A stretch of 64,000 bases of DNA from Reticulitermes speratus (Eukaryota > Arthropoda > Insecta > Blattodea > Rhinotermitidae): NCBI GenBank assembly GCA_021186555.1, contig JAJKFL010000006.1, positions 34,283,478-34,347,477 of the forward strand. The letters are read 5' to 3'. Made by a program: the position numbers and the translations under genes. Below, in pieces: positions 1 through 55,165 of this stretch (within the stretch, counting starts at the first letter, position 1; the number at the start of each line of letters is the position of its first letter). The notes below the pieces were generated by a model. It saw only the letters and a list, made by a program, of their open reading frames with translations. It was not told the origin of the DNA and made no database searches.

Positions 1-1974
1 ATAGGTTTATGGCACTTTTCAAGCAAATGTTATTCCGAACAGTCCACTCCAGAAAAATAAGTGAATGGTTTGTAACAGTGGTAATGCAGATATTCTGAAA
101 TGAGGAAGTCTGCACACTTTCCATTTAATACAATGATAAAAGCACCTAGTAACTTCACCACATACTTCTGGATCCAAACTGATATCCCAGTCGTCCAATT
201 CAGGGCACATTTTGTAGTCTCCTGATTAAATCAAATGAATATATTGTGGTGGTAAATTTTAAAATATGTATTTTCTTGAAAATTATATTCTGTATACATA
301 CAGACATATAATAATAGCATCCCTTGGTACCTACCTTTTAATTTAATGGAGATCATGTAATAGGCTACAACTTTAAGTAATCATGTGAAGTGGTCGCTCA
401 ATATGTTCAACCTGCACAAACCAAGCATGGCCCGAGATTCACAGCAGTGACAATCAAGATCCAAGTCTTTTGGGATATGATGATGTGTCAAATAGAACAC
501 ATTTACTGATACTTTTTAAGACCTTGCTGCCCTAATCTTTAAGGTCTAATGTCAGTAGGTAAATGGTTATGAACATTTTGGAGGAGCTTTCTGCCACCAA
601 CTTCAGGTTGTGAATAATTCTATCGCTACTCAGACTTGATGATGGAGGAAGGAAGCTCCTCCAAAATGTCGGTAACTATTTACCAATCAGCACAGCATCA
701 TATCCCAGAAGACTTGCATCTTCATGCACAACCTAATTAATTTTAAATGCATTACATATTAAATAATGAAAATCCATTCACTATTTCACCTACATAGGAG
801 GAGGAGACACTGATGAAAAACATTCTACAATGTTACTTCAAATTATGTCTAAATAAATTCAAAGTTATGCCTGTCTTCATGTCCATATAAGTCTCCCCTT
901 ATAATTTCGCATGGCACAGGTTTCTAGTTCTACAGATCTATTACTATTAGTGCTATTTTCTTTCTTTGAGGGGGGTAGAATTTACAGTTTAATTAGTTTC
1001 TGAACACAGTAAATTTGTTACATATGACATCAAAGTTACACATCACCATGTTAATAATTACAGATGCACAAAAAGCACACCACACATAGTGGGTAGGTAT
1101 GTTTAAGCTATATCTCAGTACCAAATTTCACATGCAAAGTTCCAACAGTTCATTAGCAATACCCATCAAAGAGAAAATAAAATAAAATATGCAACTGCAA
1201 TGTTGTTATTTTACATTTTACAAAAACATTGGGTTAAAAAAAGCTGCATACTTTTCCAAGATATATTACCATACATCATTTCAGGCCCCTAAAGTAAATA
1301 GCACTATTGTTGCTTGGGCCTCATACATTTGTGTTTCTGCCATGCTGTTACTATTGATTGTATGAAATTACTATGGAATTCAATTTGTGAATTGTGTTAC
1401 ATACTTAAATCATGTAAGCATACAACATCAATATACACAATCATTCCTTCTACACTGGAAGTGTAAATAAAATATTTCATTTGCTACTAGCATGGTAATG
1501 CAGAAAAGTTAGCAATCAGTAGGCTGTACCATCCTGTATCCTAGCAAAGGCACTACAATCAAGCACTGTATCTTCCCCTAACCAGACAAGAATTGTCTAT
1601 ATGGGTTTTCCTTCTTTTGTAGCAAAGATTGTCATTTGGATTTTCCTCAGCAAAGGGCTTTCCCCAAGCAGAACTCATAAAGCCATCTCACAGATCTGCC
1701 TATACACTGTGTTGTTATTACTGATTACAGGAAATTAAAAAAAAAATCATTAAGGCAGGCTCCAGTTGTATAACTTTCATACTAAGTTTTGTGAAAATTG
1801 CACAACTGGTTCAGAAGTTGAAATGGGGGGACATACAAACAGCATGATGATCTCATAAGCCTACCACGTTTCCTTTCATGGAAGGAAGGAATGCTTTTCA
1901 TATCAGTTTTGTGAAAATTAACCATTTCAAAATATGACCTCATAATGCTTTATTACAAAGTATTACTTATCTGT
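1..1974. other. Left-edge intergenic region
   Basis: No gene is supported here. The stretch is AT-rich and holds one copy of a dispersed foldback repeat at about 555-760 (listed separately). A 63-codon minus-strand open frame at 19-210 looks protein-like in composition, but I found no convincing splice sites or recognisable domain. The rest shows only short homopolymers. Confidence 0.6.
555..760. repeat. Dispersed foldback repeat 'RX', copy 1
   Basis: Two inverted arms carry ACATTTTGGAGGAGC (about 573) and GCTCCTCCAAAATGT (about 654), followed by a tail reading ATCCCAGAAGACTTGCATCT. The same tail or arms recur near 5860, 10495, 13740, 33540-33770, 43240-43445, 48795-48890 and 63285-63445. 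The right arm also contains the hammerhead-like arrangement TTGATGATGG, hairpin, CAAAATGT. The family name RX is mine; I do not recognise it. Confidence 0.55.
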
Positions 1975-4912
1975 AGTTGATTAAGCAGAAGACACAAAAG
2001 GAACATCAAAGTTTCAGGATAGGCACTTGGAACGTAAGGACCTTGAATCAGGGAGGAAAACTCGAAAATTTGAAGAAGGAGATGCAGAAGAACGCAGTGT
2101 CTGTGCTAGGTGTTAGTGAAGTGCAGTGGAAGGGTCAAGGTGAAATTAGAAGTGGTGATTATACAGTGTATTATTCTGGGGGTGACAGTGCTGAAAGAGG
2201 CGTAGCAATAGTAGTGCATAAAAGCATAGTGAAAAGTGTTGTTAAGAAGAGTGTGTATAGTGACAGAATCATTGCTGTTAAGTTGAAGGCAGAACCAGTA
2301 AGTATTTTGATAGTACAAGTGAACATGCCAACATCAGAGTATGAAGATGACGAAGTGGAAGAGCTGTATGACACAATTGAAGAAATTCTTGAAGAGAATG
2401 GAAAGGGCGAGACAAATACAATTATAATGGGAGATTGAAACAGTGTGGTTGGAGATAAAGCACATCACAACACTGCTGGACCATATGGACTGAGAAGGAG
2501 AAATCAGAGAGGTCAAATGCTTATTGACTTCTGTGAAAGAAATGGACTGGTTATAACAAGAACATGGTTCAAAAAATCTAAAAGAAGATTATACACCTGG
2601 AAATCACCAGGGGATATGAGTCGATATCAATTGGACTATGCACTAGTGAAACAGCGATTCAGGAACATTGTGAAGGATGTGCAGACAATGCCTGGAGCAG
2701 ATATTGACTCCCACCACAATTTACTGGTTGCAACAATCTGCACTAGATTGAAGAAAATCATAAGGTTCCACAAGCGAAAACCAAGATGGGATTTGCAGAA
2801 GCTATATGCTCAATGACAGGAAGTACACGATAGTCTAGAAGAAAAACTTGGTGCAATCAAATGTGAAAGTGGAAATGTGGAAGTGCAGTGGAACAATATC
2901 AAGAAATGTGTGTTAGATACTATGAGTGCTTTGGTTGGAAAAGTCGAGAGGAGAGCAAGAAATCCATGCACTACACAGGAGATGATCAGTAAAATGGATG
3001 AACAAAGGAAATTGAAAAATGTCAACAATGAAGAAGGAAGGAAGAACTACAGAAAACTGAGGAATGAATTGAAAAGAGCCATGGACAACGCCAGGAAGGA
3101 ATATCTGGAGAGCATATGCGACGAGATCATAGAATTTCAAAGAACAGGACGTTATGATCTAATGTACATGAAGACAAAGAAACTAGGTTGGAAAGAAAAC
3201 AATAGGATTCAAAACATTGGCATCGAAGACTCTCAAGGGAATATAATAATAGATCAGAGACAAGTACTGCAAATTTGGGAGAATTATATTACAGAGCTCT
3301 ACGATGGAGCTAATCGACCAGAACACCTAGAAGTCGAACCTGATGCTGAAGTAGATGAAGATGAGAAAGGCCCTTATATTTTGCAAAGTGAAGTGGAAAA
3401 AGCTATCAAGGAGATGAGGGATAAGAAGGCTACAGGAGATGATGATGTACCTGGGGATGTACTCAAATTGTTGGGGGAAGATGGTCTCAGACTAATGACA
3501 CAGCTGATCAACAGCATATATGTAACTGGGGAGTGGCCCACAGATTTCATTGAAGTTAAAATGATTGCCTTAAAGAAGAAGCCCAAAGCTACAAAATGCA
3601 GCGACCGTCACACAATCAACATCATTGCACATGCAGCAAAGATAGTAGCAAGGATACTTAGAAGAAGGATTGAAAGGAAGACTGAGGATGCACTTGGAGA
3701 AGATCAGTTTGGAATTAGAAGAGGAAAAGGAACTAGGGATGCAATTGGGATGCTGAGAATAATATCAGAACAAATTTCAGACATAGATGAGGAATCATGT
3801 GCTTGCTTCATAGACTAGCAGAAGGCATTGGACCATGTAAACTGGACAAAATTAATGCAGATCCTAAAGGGAACTTGTGTTGACTGGTGTGAAAGAAAAT
3901 TGATCAGTAAATTGTACGTGGAACAGTGTCAAAATACAACTGGACCAAGGGGAGATGAGGAGTGTGAAGATTGGAAGAGGAGTTAGACAAGGTTGCTGTT
4001 CGTCACCGATTCTGTTCAACTTGCAGCGAGTACCTTACCAAGGAAGCTCTTGAAGGGTTTGGAGACTTCAAAATAGGACAAGTAATTCACACTGTGAAAT
4101 ATGCAGATGACCTTGTGCTACTGGCTAGGAAAGAAAAGGTGCTACAGGGCATGATTGATAGACTAACTGAAATTGGAAGACACTATGGAATGGAAATGAA
4201 TGTGGAAAAAACTAAGGTAATGAGAATCTCAAGGCAACCATCCCCAATAAAAATTATGATAGATCAAAAGCAATTGGAGAATGTGGAATATTTCAGTTAT
4301 TTGGGTAGCACGATAAAAAATACTGCAAGGTGTACACGTGAAATTAAATCTAGAATTGTTATGGCAAAAGCAGCATTCAACAAGAAGAAGACTCTTTTCA
4401 CCAGCAAACTGGACTTAAATTTAAGGAACAAACTAGTAAAGTGTTACATTTGGAGCATAGCTTTGTATGGTGCTGAAACTTGGACGCTTCGGAAAGTAGA
4501 TCAGAAGTATCTGGAAAGTTTTGAAATGTGGTGCTGGAGAAGAATGGAGACAATCAGTTGAACCGATCGTGTGAGAAATGAAGAAGTATTACACAGAGTC
4601 AAGGAGGAGAGGAATATCCTACATACAATAAAAAGAAGAAAGGCTAACTGGATTGGTCACATCTTGCGTAGAAACTGCCTTCTGAGCCACGTGATTGAAG
4701 GAAAGTTAGAAGGAAGGATAGAAATGATGGGAAGACAAGGGAGAAGATGTAAGCTGGTACTGGATGACCTTAAGGAAAAGACAAGATACGGGATACTGAA
4801 AGAGGAAGCCCTAGATCGCACCCTGTGGAGAACTCACTGTGGAAGAGGCTACGGACCTGTCGTAACACAGACTACAAAATGAAGTTGATTAAAAATTTGT
4901 GATGATGAATTA
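1975..4912 (+). mobile_element. Non-LTR retrotransposon (RTE-like), near full length, inactive
   Basis: This is a LINE with an N-terminal apurinic-type endonuclease (GTWNVRTL near 2016, then an IIMGD element near 2420 and LDYALVK near 2635) and a reverse transcriptase (region from about 3370, YADDLVLL near 4100), ending in a conserved tail (NWIGHILRRN near 4648). The endonuclease and first RT part share one frame, broken by TGA at 2436 and 2814 and TAG at 3816. There are frameshifts near 3935-3960 and near 4025. After 3971 the frame continues to 4882 through a TGA at 4559. It therefore cannot encode an intact protein. The 3' end has no poly(A) but a short TGATGA run, as in RTE-type elements. 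The clade is inferred; the autonomous parts are clear. Confidence 0.85.
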
Positions 4913-6157
4913 AATTTTATTTTATGTACAAATACAATTATATAATATACAAAAGGGTAATGAATTGTTTGTAATCACTCAATCTTTGGACTTTATCAGT
5001 CATCTCACGTTTAAGGTACAAAGTAACACACTGTGTTAAGGGGACAGGATCAGGCCTCAGGCAAAAGAGTAGTGGAAACACATACTCAGTTGGGACAAAC
5101 AGAAAAAGCCATTCTAAACTTCAGCAACTGTCACTGTTAACTACACTACAGATTGTCTTATCATACATGCATAAGTACATATCCTGGTTATTTTGTGTGA
5201 AAGTACAGTGGACCAAGTTTCATTTGTAATTATATTCACACCTCTTCCAATCATCTCACTAATCTGTTCTAACAAGAACTAGACACCTGAAACAGCACCT
5301 ACCAGTGAAACAAATACTGCATATATGACCAGGAATTGTACAGTTCAACCAAGCCCTCAGCCAATGAGCAATAACACCTGCATGAGACTTGTGATGACAG
5401 ATTTTGTTTCAAGTTACTAGTATATACCTGATTGAAATGTGGTTTTTTTATATGTTTTTATTAACAAGTTCAAGCAATCTGCATTAAAAACTTGTTACTG
5501 TAGCCATGCTTCTATTTTAATGTTACTTGTTTGTTGTGTCATATTTTATGATCCTAAAACATCAGACTCAAATATTCTAATTCTGGCAGATCATATTTCA
5601 TTATGAAAAAAAGTCTGAAAGGAAAATAAAATAATCTACAGATTTACAAAAATAATGTGAATACCATGGAATATTGAATGTTACTACATAACAGGAATAG
5701 AAACCAACTGGCACCAGTGCTCAAAGGTTCACTCACAGTCTCAGTCTGTTGTCCCTTCCATATGAATATCACACATTCTTCCCCACTTGGCTCATTCCTC
5801 TACTCTACAGATGGAGACAGTAGATTCCTCTGAAACAATGGAACCTCTCTAATGAGCTACATGGCATCACATCCCAGAAGACTGCAATCTTAATATTCAC
5901 TGCCATGGGAACCTCAAATTTCACAACATTGTAACTTATTATTTGCACACTTGAGACCACAGGCAGACACACACACACAGTTTCATTCTTACAATGTGTT
6001 TATTTCCTTCATATATTATTTTGCCACAACTCAGAACTCACTGTAGGAAGGAATCTGCTACACAGGGATTTCACTACAGCTATCCGTCATCACCTAAGTG
6101 ATCACACTGACTTGTATATTTTTACAAATTTTTATACGATATAATTTTCCTTTTCAG
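4913..6157 (+). other. Upstream region of the aminopeptidase gene, with a probable 5' UTR intron end
   Basis: No coding sequence is seen. A (CA)n run lies near 5970, and the tail of repeat RX occurs at about 5860-5930. A pyrimidine tract ending in TTTTCAG (AG at 6156-6157) sits 34 bases before the aminopeptidase start codon. This suggests the first coding exon begins at 6158 and that at least one non-coding 5' exon lies further upstream; I could not locate it. Confidence 0.45.
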
Positions 6158-6191
6158 AAAAAACTGAGAGGGCAGACACTAGATCCCCATA

Positions 6192-49391
<43,200 letters not shown>

Positions 49392-50640
49392 TTGTATCAT
49401 ATTTTATCAACTTTTAAAATGAAATAAAACTGTGATATCTATCTTAGCGATAAAGTTACCAGCTACTTATGCCTATGTTTCTCCCATTATGTTTTGACAT
49501 AGTTACACTATTTACCAACTGGCATTTGTCAATACACTAGTGAAATGAAGAAAACAAATATAGCAGTATTTTACTGTTTTATGATATATTTATATCTCTC
49601 TCAAACAAATTCAAACTCAGTTGTAGGTTACATTAGTTTTGTCCTAAGGTAAATGCTGAATTGGGTTAGTTTCATTTAATTTTATTTGCATTTGTATTAC
49701 ATGTAGTAATCTAAATGAAATATGAATGTTGTGAGAAATTTGATGCCATGCATTTCTGTGCTAGAGGCTGATATATATGGTTGATGTATATGGAGAGGTT
49801 CCAGCATGAGAAGAAAAAGTAAGTTTCTCAGAGTATGGAAGACTGAAAACTATACTGTGTTTATCATAGCATATCATCGTAGGTGGCGGTGTTGTTTCTT
49901 TTATTGAAGTGGATGTGAATTTCACCAACGTGCAGAAATAAAGTTGAGTCAATCAGAAACTGGGAAACAGAAATAATGAGTTGTGTTTTTGTAACAGTAT
50001 TTCAGGCTAATCACTACTCTGCATGCTAGCATATCTTTTGATGACAGTCACATGTTTCTATGCTGTTTTCATTTAAGAGGACAGTCTTCCTTTTTTAATC
50101 ACATCTTTTCATGAAGTTTACTTGTTTGTTTGAATAGAGATTAAATTAATGAAAACTAGCATTTTGGGCATTTTACCTGGGCACAATAATTTGAAAGTGA
50201 CATGAAAGGACTTATGAAGGCAACAGTAGTATGTGATATGATAAGAAGGAAATCTTTCATTAGTGCTAAAGAATGCATTGAAGAAAGAAATAATTTAGTT
50301 TTCTCCCATTTCATTGTTTTTGTACACCTCATTTTTTTCATATACATCTCAGCTAGGCATGTCTGTTTCACATACATAAGACGTACATAAAGCAACCTTC
50401 AATATGATTGTAATTTTGATTATGATTGTTTTAGTTTATATTTAGTCAGTAATATTTCATTCATACTACTAGGCTAAAGGATACAACAAATTACACACAC
50501 TTCATATTGCAGAAATACTGTATCAGAGAAAGAAAATACATGACTAATTGCAATTTCATATGAAATATGATTCAGTAATTGTATATGTCTTTTGATTTAA
50601 TGCAGAGGTTTGTGAATATTCATAAATAAATACAATGAAA
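49392..50640 (+). other. Aminopeptidase 3' UTR (inferred)
   Basis: AATAAA hexamers occur at 49424-49429 and 50625-50630. Either could direct polyadenylation, so the UTR is about 50 bases or about 1.25 kb. No gene is seen in the interval. Confidence 0.45.
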
Positions 50641-50824
50641 TATAATAACAGTTACAATGTATCTATTTTATTGTTACTTTGTGTGTGTTTATCATTATAT
50701 GCAATCCAATAATACATGTGTATTCAGTGCCATGGCCAAGCTCTAATATATCTAGTGTTGGTTTATGTGAAGATGGCCAAAAAGTAAAGTGAATTTGCGT
50801 GTAGAGGCACTGAAGTTGACACAC

Positions 50825-51465
50825 AGTGAAACCTCGTGATTCTCAGTAACTACATACTAGGCATTTTCGTAATGAGTCAGTGTCAGGTTTAGTTAGTGTT
50901 GTATTGTTTACAAATCTTCGTTAAAAGTGACAGCACAACTTTCAAATTGCACCGTTGTAGAACAGCGAGTGTTTTTTTTTCTTTCTTTCTTTCTTTCTTT
51001 CTTTGGTAGGGGGTGTCGGAAGGCATTAACACATTTGAAATTTGTAGAATGTTAGCGCAATATGGGGAACATTGCATGACACAGAAAAATTTACAGGAAT
51101 GTGTACAGATTTAGGTGTGGGATGTTCGACATCACAAACAGATGACCACTGTGCTAAAGTGGATGCACTAATTAAAGAAAACTCCATTAGATTATCACTT
51201 GTTTGGACCACTAAAAGAAGCCTCACATAGATGAAGATTTGCCAGTGATGATGAAGTTAAGGGCAAGGTGCATATGTGGCTTCAATCACAACTGAAAAGA
51301 TTCTTCACAGATGGGATCAGACGGCTTGTGAACTGCTACACAATATGCATTGAGAAAAAGGGGTGATTATGTTGAGAAATTATACACTTTGTACTTGTCA
51401 CATATTGTTGTACACGAAGTAATTAATAAATTCACTTTACTGTTTGATTCTGCCTCATATGATGT
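50825..51465 (+). pseudogene. mariner relic, second family, copy 2
   Basis: Same family as 41275-41905 but on the plus strand. It has TACATACTAGGCATT, GTCAGGTTTAGTTA and TGTTTACAAATC at the 5' part, then degraded coding (GTTTGGACCACTAAAAGAAG) and the end GTTTGATTCTGCCTCATAT. A (TTTC)n expansion sits at 50974-51004. Many stops. Confidence 0.75.
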
Positions 51466-52197
51466 ATGTTAGTATGTATGGTAGCATTCAGGGTAGATTA
51501 ATTATGCTTGTGTTGGTTACATACAAACACAAAGCAAACAGGAGCATCTCATATAATCCACACAAACACACATTCACACATGCCCCTATCTTAGATGTTT
51601 CTAGTATATGCTTTGTGTTTGTTTCAGTATCACTTTGCACATTGAAACAGGAAAAGCAAGGAAGCACTAACAAGGGACTGCATGCAGAGAGCACAGCTCC
51701 ACGTTTGTGCTGTCTTCCTTATTCAAATACAGTGGTTTTACATATTGTTTCTTCCTACACCCCATCCTTATTTTTTATTTTATTTTTGCTGATTTCACTC
51801 TGCAATTTGATTTTCTAATTATTTACTTTCAAATTTTATTTACTGTCTCTTACCCCCACTCTTCCTTCTATGCTTCCTTATTTTTCCCCAGATATATCTG
51901 CCCTCTGTACGCAGACACGACTGTGATCCTCAGCAACTGTCAGTTTGTACATTGGAATTTCAGTGGGCATGCCACTAGAAACAGAAATTGTACGTACATT
52001 AAACACACTGGTTTCAAATACTTTTTTAACCTTCAAGGATTTTACAAACCATTCCAAAAATTTACCCATTTCCGTGTAAGAAATGCACACACTACATACT
52101 ATACTACTTCCTGTTTTCTTTTCCCATTTCATATAGTAAAGATTTAACTATCAGCTATGCAAGATAATAAAGAAATGGCATGTATTTCTGAGATTTC
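51466..52197. other. Spacer between the convergent aminopeptidase and TTC21B genes
   Basis: No domain or repeat is recognised. Open frames at 51444-51818 and 51707-52147 are of biased composition (Phe, Tyr, Ser rich) as expected for AT-rich non-coding DNA. Confidence 0.5.
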
Positions 52198-52611
52198 TTT
52201 ATTAGTCTTCGTAATCATTCACAGTAATAAGTGTAACAGTCAGACACTCTTCTAAATTACATGCAGCAACAGTTAATCAAGTCTACAGTTATTTCTTATA
52301 CAATACAGAACAGTGACTTCCTCCCTCCTTAGTACCACTAGTAAAATATAATTAATACAATACAAATAGTCACAATGAACTATCCAGAGGATGGAGAAAA
52401 TGCTGTTTACCAGTACAGTATATCAAACATCTAGGGTACTTTATAATATCACAATCAATCTGTTATACATACATAAACCTGGTGTTAAAATATGCAAATT
52501 ATTTAATAGAAAAGGATGGAACACTAATTCACCCTGTGTCAAAAAGCAGTAATTACACACTGATAAAAGGCTGGCGACCATGTTAGCTTTGAATGAAGAG
52601 CGTATATTAAC

Positions 52612-52772
52612 TACAGTGAATCCCCCATTTAAGGTTTATTTTGGGAGCTACCGATTTAAACACTAGATTGAGAAAAATCTTAAGTGGAAGGATTATTAAG
52701 TTGGAATCACTAAACCTGAACACTAAACAAGCAAAAACCTTAAACTGAATACAAAATTGGGCCTCCACTGAA
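52612..52772. mobile_element. Tigger-like MITE, decayed
   Basis: The left end TACAGTGAATCCCCCATTTA resembles the ends at 45511. The right end AAAATTGGGCCTCCACTGAA is an imperfect inverted match. Confidence 0.55.
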
Positions 52773-52799
52773 ATCTGATACTTCACTGTGGCAGCATGT

Positions 52800-53045
52800 G
52801 GATGTATGTGAACTTATATCTCAATTGGTACATGGAAAATATGTGAAATAACTGGATATTTCATGGTGCAGTAATATGGCAAGTATGTAAACTGATATTT
52901 CATGGCAGAATAATGTGTAAAATATGTGAATAATTTGATATTTTGTGGTGGAGATATGCAGAAAGTACATGAACTGATATTTCATAGTGGAGTAATGCAG
53001 AAATGTGAACAGACATTTTATTATGCGCGAATGTGAAAAATATGT
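52800..53045. repeat. Degenerate ~40-bp minisatellite
   Basis: GATATTT-centred units begin at about 52855, 52894, 52937 and 52976, with a GACATTTT variant at 53012 (spacings 39, 43, 39, 36). Each carries a variant of CTGATATTTCATGGTG, GTAATATG and AATATGTGAA. Confidence 0.75.
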
Positions 53046-53910
53046 GATGTAATTTGAAGTTATCAAGGCAGTGACCGTGAAGGTTACTGTCTCCTGGAAT
53101 TGTGATGCCACATGGTGTGGCAGATAGGTGTCAACACTTTTGAGAAGCCTGCATATTCCCATGCAACACCAGTACCCGTCTACCCAACTACAACTACATG
53201 ATGTAATATCCCATAATTTAATATTTCATGGCAAGGTAAGGAAGACTGGTCCTAAGTCAATACCCTGCTACTGATGTGCATGTTCTAATTTTTTACTTTC
53301 GTCTAATCTAAAATCAACCGTTAATTCACCTTACCAAAGTGGTAGTTTATGTAAAAAAAATATGGCTGATATTAAATTGAAAATGACACCCAACGCTGAA
53401 TTTTGGGGAAAACCATAACAGTTTATGGTTGTAAATTTAAAAATGAATGTAAATTCTCAAAAAATAGAAAAGGAGTAGGATGGCAATAATGTACTGTTAT
53501 CAAAGAGACAGTTAAGTCTATTCTCACCACTACAGTAGTGACTGCATAATGCTTACAGAAAATGAGGCCCAAATTTCATGACATTTACTACAGTAATGGA
53601 TTCTGTTCATTCATGTCCCTGCATTTAATACAATTTTCTTGTACATCTGTATGTAAGTTACATGATTATTTCATGGGTGCATTTGGAAATGGTCAATATG
53701 AGTATTCATCCTTTTCTCTCACACACAAATCCCTATGTTATAACTTGCACTCAGAATGCATAAAATCATGGGAACTGTCTAAAATAAACAGATTTAACCC
53801 CTTCTGATCAACTTGTAATTTTTTGTGCTCTGTTTATATCATGTGGCTATCTATAAGGATGACTCATTTTCCTTAACCCATGACCTGATTCCCTTTTCAC
53901 CCATGATTTA

Positions 53911-54674
53911 CCGTATATTCTCAAATCTAATCCGCACTCAAGTTTTTGGCGATTTCTTAAACGAAAAAAGTTAGTTCGCGGTTCTAATCCGCACCTTTCC
54001 TTCAACCACCCCTTGCCCACGGGGCAACTGATTGAATAATATTGGATGTTACCAATGCGTTAAAATACGACGCTACGCCTGGGGCCGATGAGTCATTCCG
54101 ATATCGTGAGGCAGGGCCTTTCTCAACAGACGTGCGCAATCTTGTCTGAATCCAGCTCGCGCCTTAGTTGTTGAAATGTGGGAGGTGCTTGTTCCAATTT
54201 GTCGTGTACCGTAGTTATGGAAGAGGGACGCCTGAAATCTAAATGACTCTCATATATGGCAAAGTTCAAACGTGAAGTTATTCGGTGCGCAGAGGAGAAT
54301 GGAAACCGCAAAGCCGCTGCAATTTTTGGAGTTGAAAGCAACGTTCAACTGTGGCGGAAACACAAGGCAGCGATCAGCGGATCCGAAGATGACATTGTAT
54401 GGGAGGACGATGTTGAAGATAAAGATGATAGTGACTGGGTGGAGAGCACGGATAACGATTCAGTTATGAGTGATGACAGTGAGTCTGATGAATAATAAAT
54501 TATAATAATAAATAATAAAATAACAGATTATTGTATTGTATTATTCTTACGGCACGTACAGCAGCTCAATCATTTTTCCAAAATCCAGCTCTCGACCGCG
54601 AATCTAATCCGCATCTGATTTGTTAGCCCTCTAAAACTGTAAAAAGGGTGCGGATTAGATTTGAGAATATACGG
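53911..54674 (+). mobile_element. Pogo-type DNA transposon, internally deleted, 764 bp
   Basis: Perfect 26-bp terminal inverted repeats at 53911-53936 and 54649-54674 (both ends start CCGTATATTCTCAAATC), flanked by TA. The subterminal motif TCTAATCCGCA recurs at about 53982 and 54604 and may be an additional transposase site. It carries one small gene (54256-54495). The perfect ends suggest recent movement. Confidence 0.9.
54256..54495 (+). CDS. 79-aa protein: pogo-type helix-turn-helix fused to acidic tail
   Basis: Starts at ATG 54256. Residues 1-42 (KREVIRCAEENGNRKAAAIF, then GVESNVQLWRKHK) fit the N-terminal psq/CENP-B-like helix-turn-helix that binds transposon ends. Residues 43-79 are almost all Asp, Glu and Ser, like the acidic C-terminal end of pogo transposases. 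The catalytic DDE domain that should lie between is absent, yet the frame is open and ends in TAA 54493. Such a product could bind the element's ends without cutting. I have no evidence that it is expressed. Confidence 0.7.
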   Translation: MAKFKREVIRCAEENGNRKAAAIFGVESNVQLWRKHKAAISGSEDDIVWEDDVEDKDDSDWVESTDNDSVMSDDSESDE

Positions 54675-55165
54675 TATATTGGTTAAGAGTTTCTAAGAAG
54701 TTTTCCAGATGATGCTTGTTAAATCATCAGAACATGTATACAGGTGTAATTTCTACAACTATATTACCAGAAAGCCATAGGTAAATTCCTTAAAAAGAAA
54801 CTCTTAAAAGAATTGTAACCAAGTACAGTAATGCTGCATCAGCATCAGGCACGGACTGTATGCAAACCACATCCCCCCTCCCCCCAAGTCCTGTTTCTAC
54901 CATTCAGTTTCAGTTTTAAGCTTGTGAAATATATTATACTTATTTCACATCTCTGTCATGGGAACATTTACATTCTCAAACACTAAGTTTTCCAGAATTT
55001 CTAGTCCACAAGTAATGTTTGTTTAATAGTCACTGCACCATGAGAACCACATCCTGTTTGTACTTTCAGTACCTACTTTGTATAAACCACTGATGAAACA
55101 TAGTGCAAACTTTCTTCATTTAAATTAAATATATAACTATTTGAATGTGTAATTTAATCATATTC

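Larger units (their letters stand above)
52198..55165 (-). other. TTC21B 3' flank, possibly a ~3-kb 3' UTR
   Basis: The TAA of TTC21B is at 55166. TTTATT at 52198-52203 is a minus-strand AATAAA hexamer, so a long 3' UTR would end near 52.2 kb. The interval holds a Tigger-like MITE (52612-52772), a minisatellite (52800-53045) and a pogo-type element (53911-54674). No other gene is seen. Confidence 0.4.

Noticed and set aside
19..210. 63-codon minus-strand open frame with Cys/Trp-rich protein-like composition
   Set aside because: No convincing donor site, no recognised domain, and no supporting neighbour exon in the window; it could be the end of a gene to the left, but evidence is too thin.
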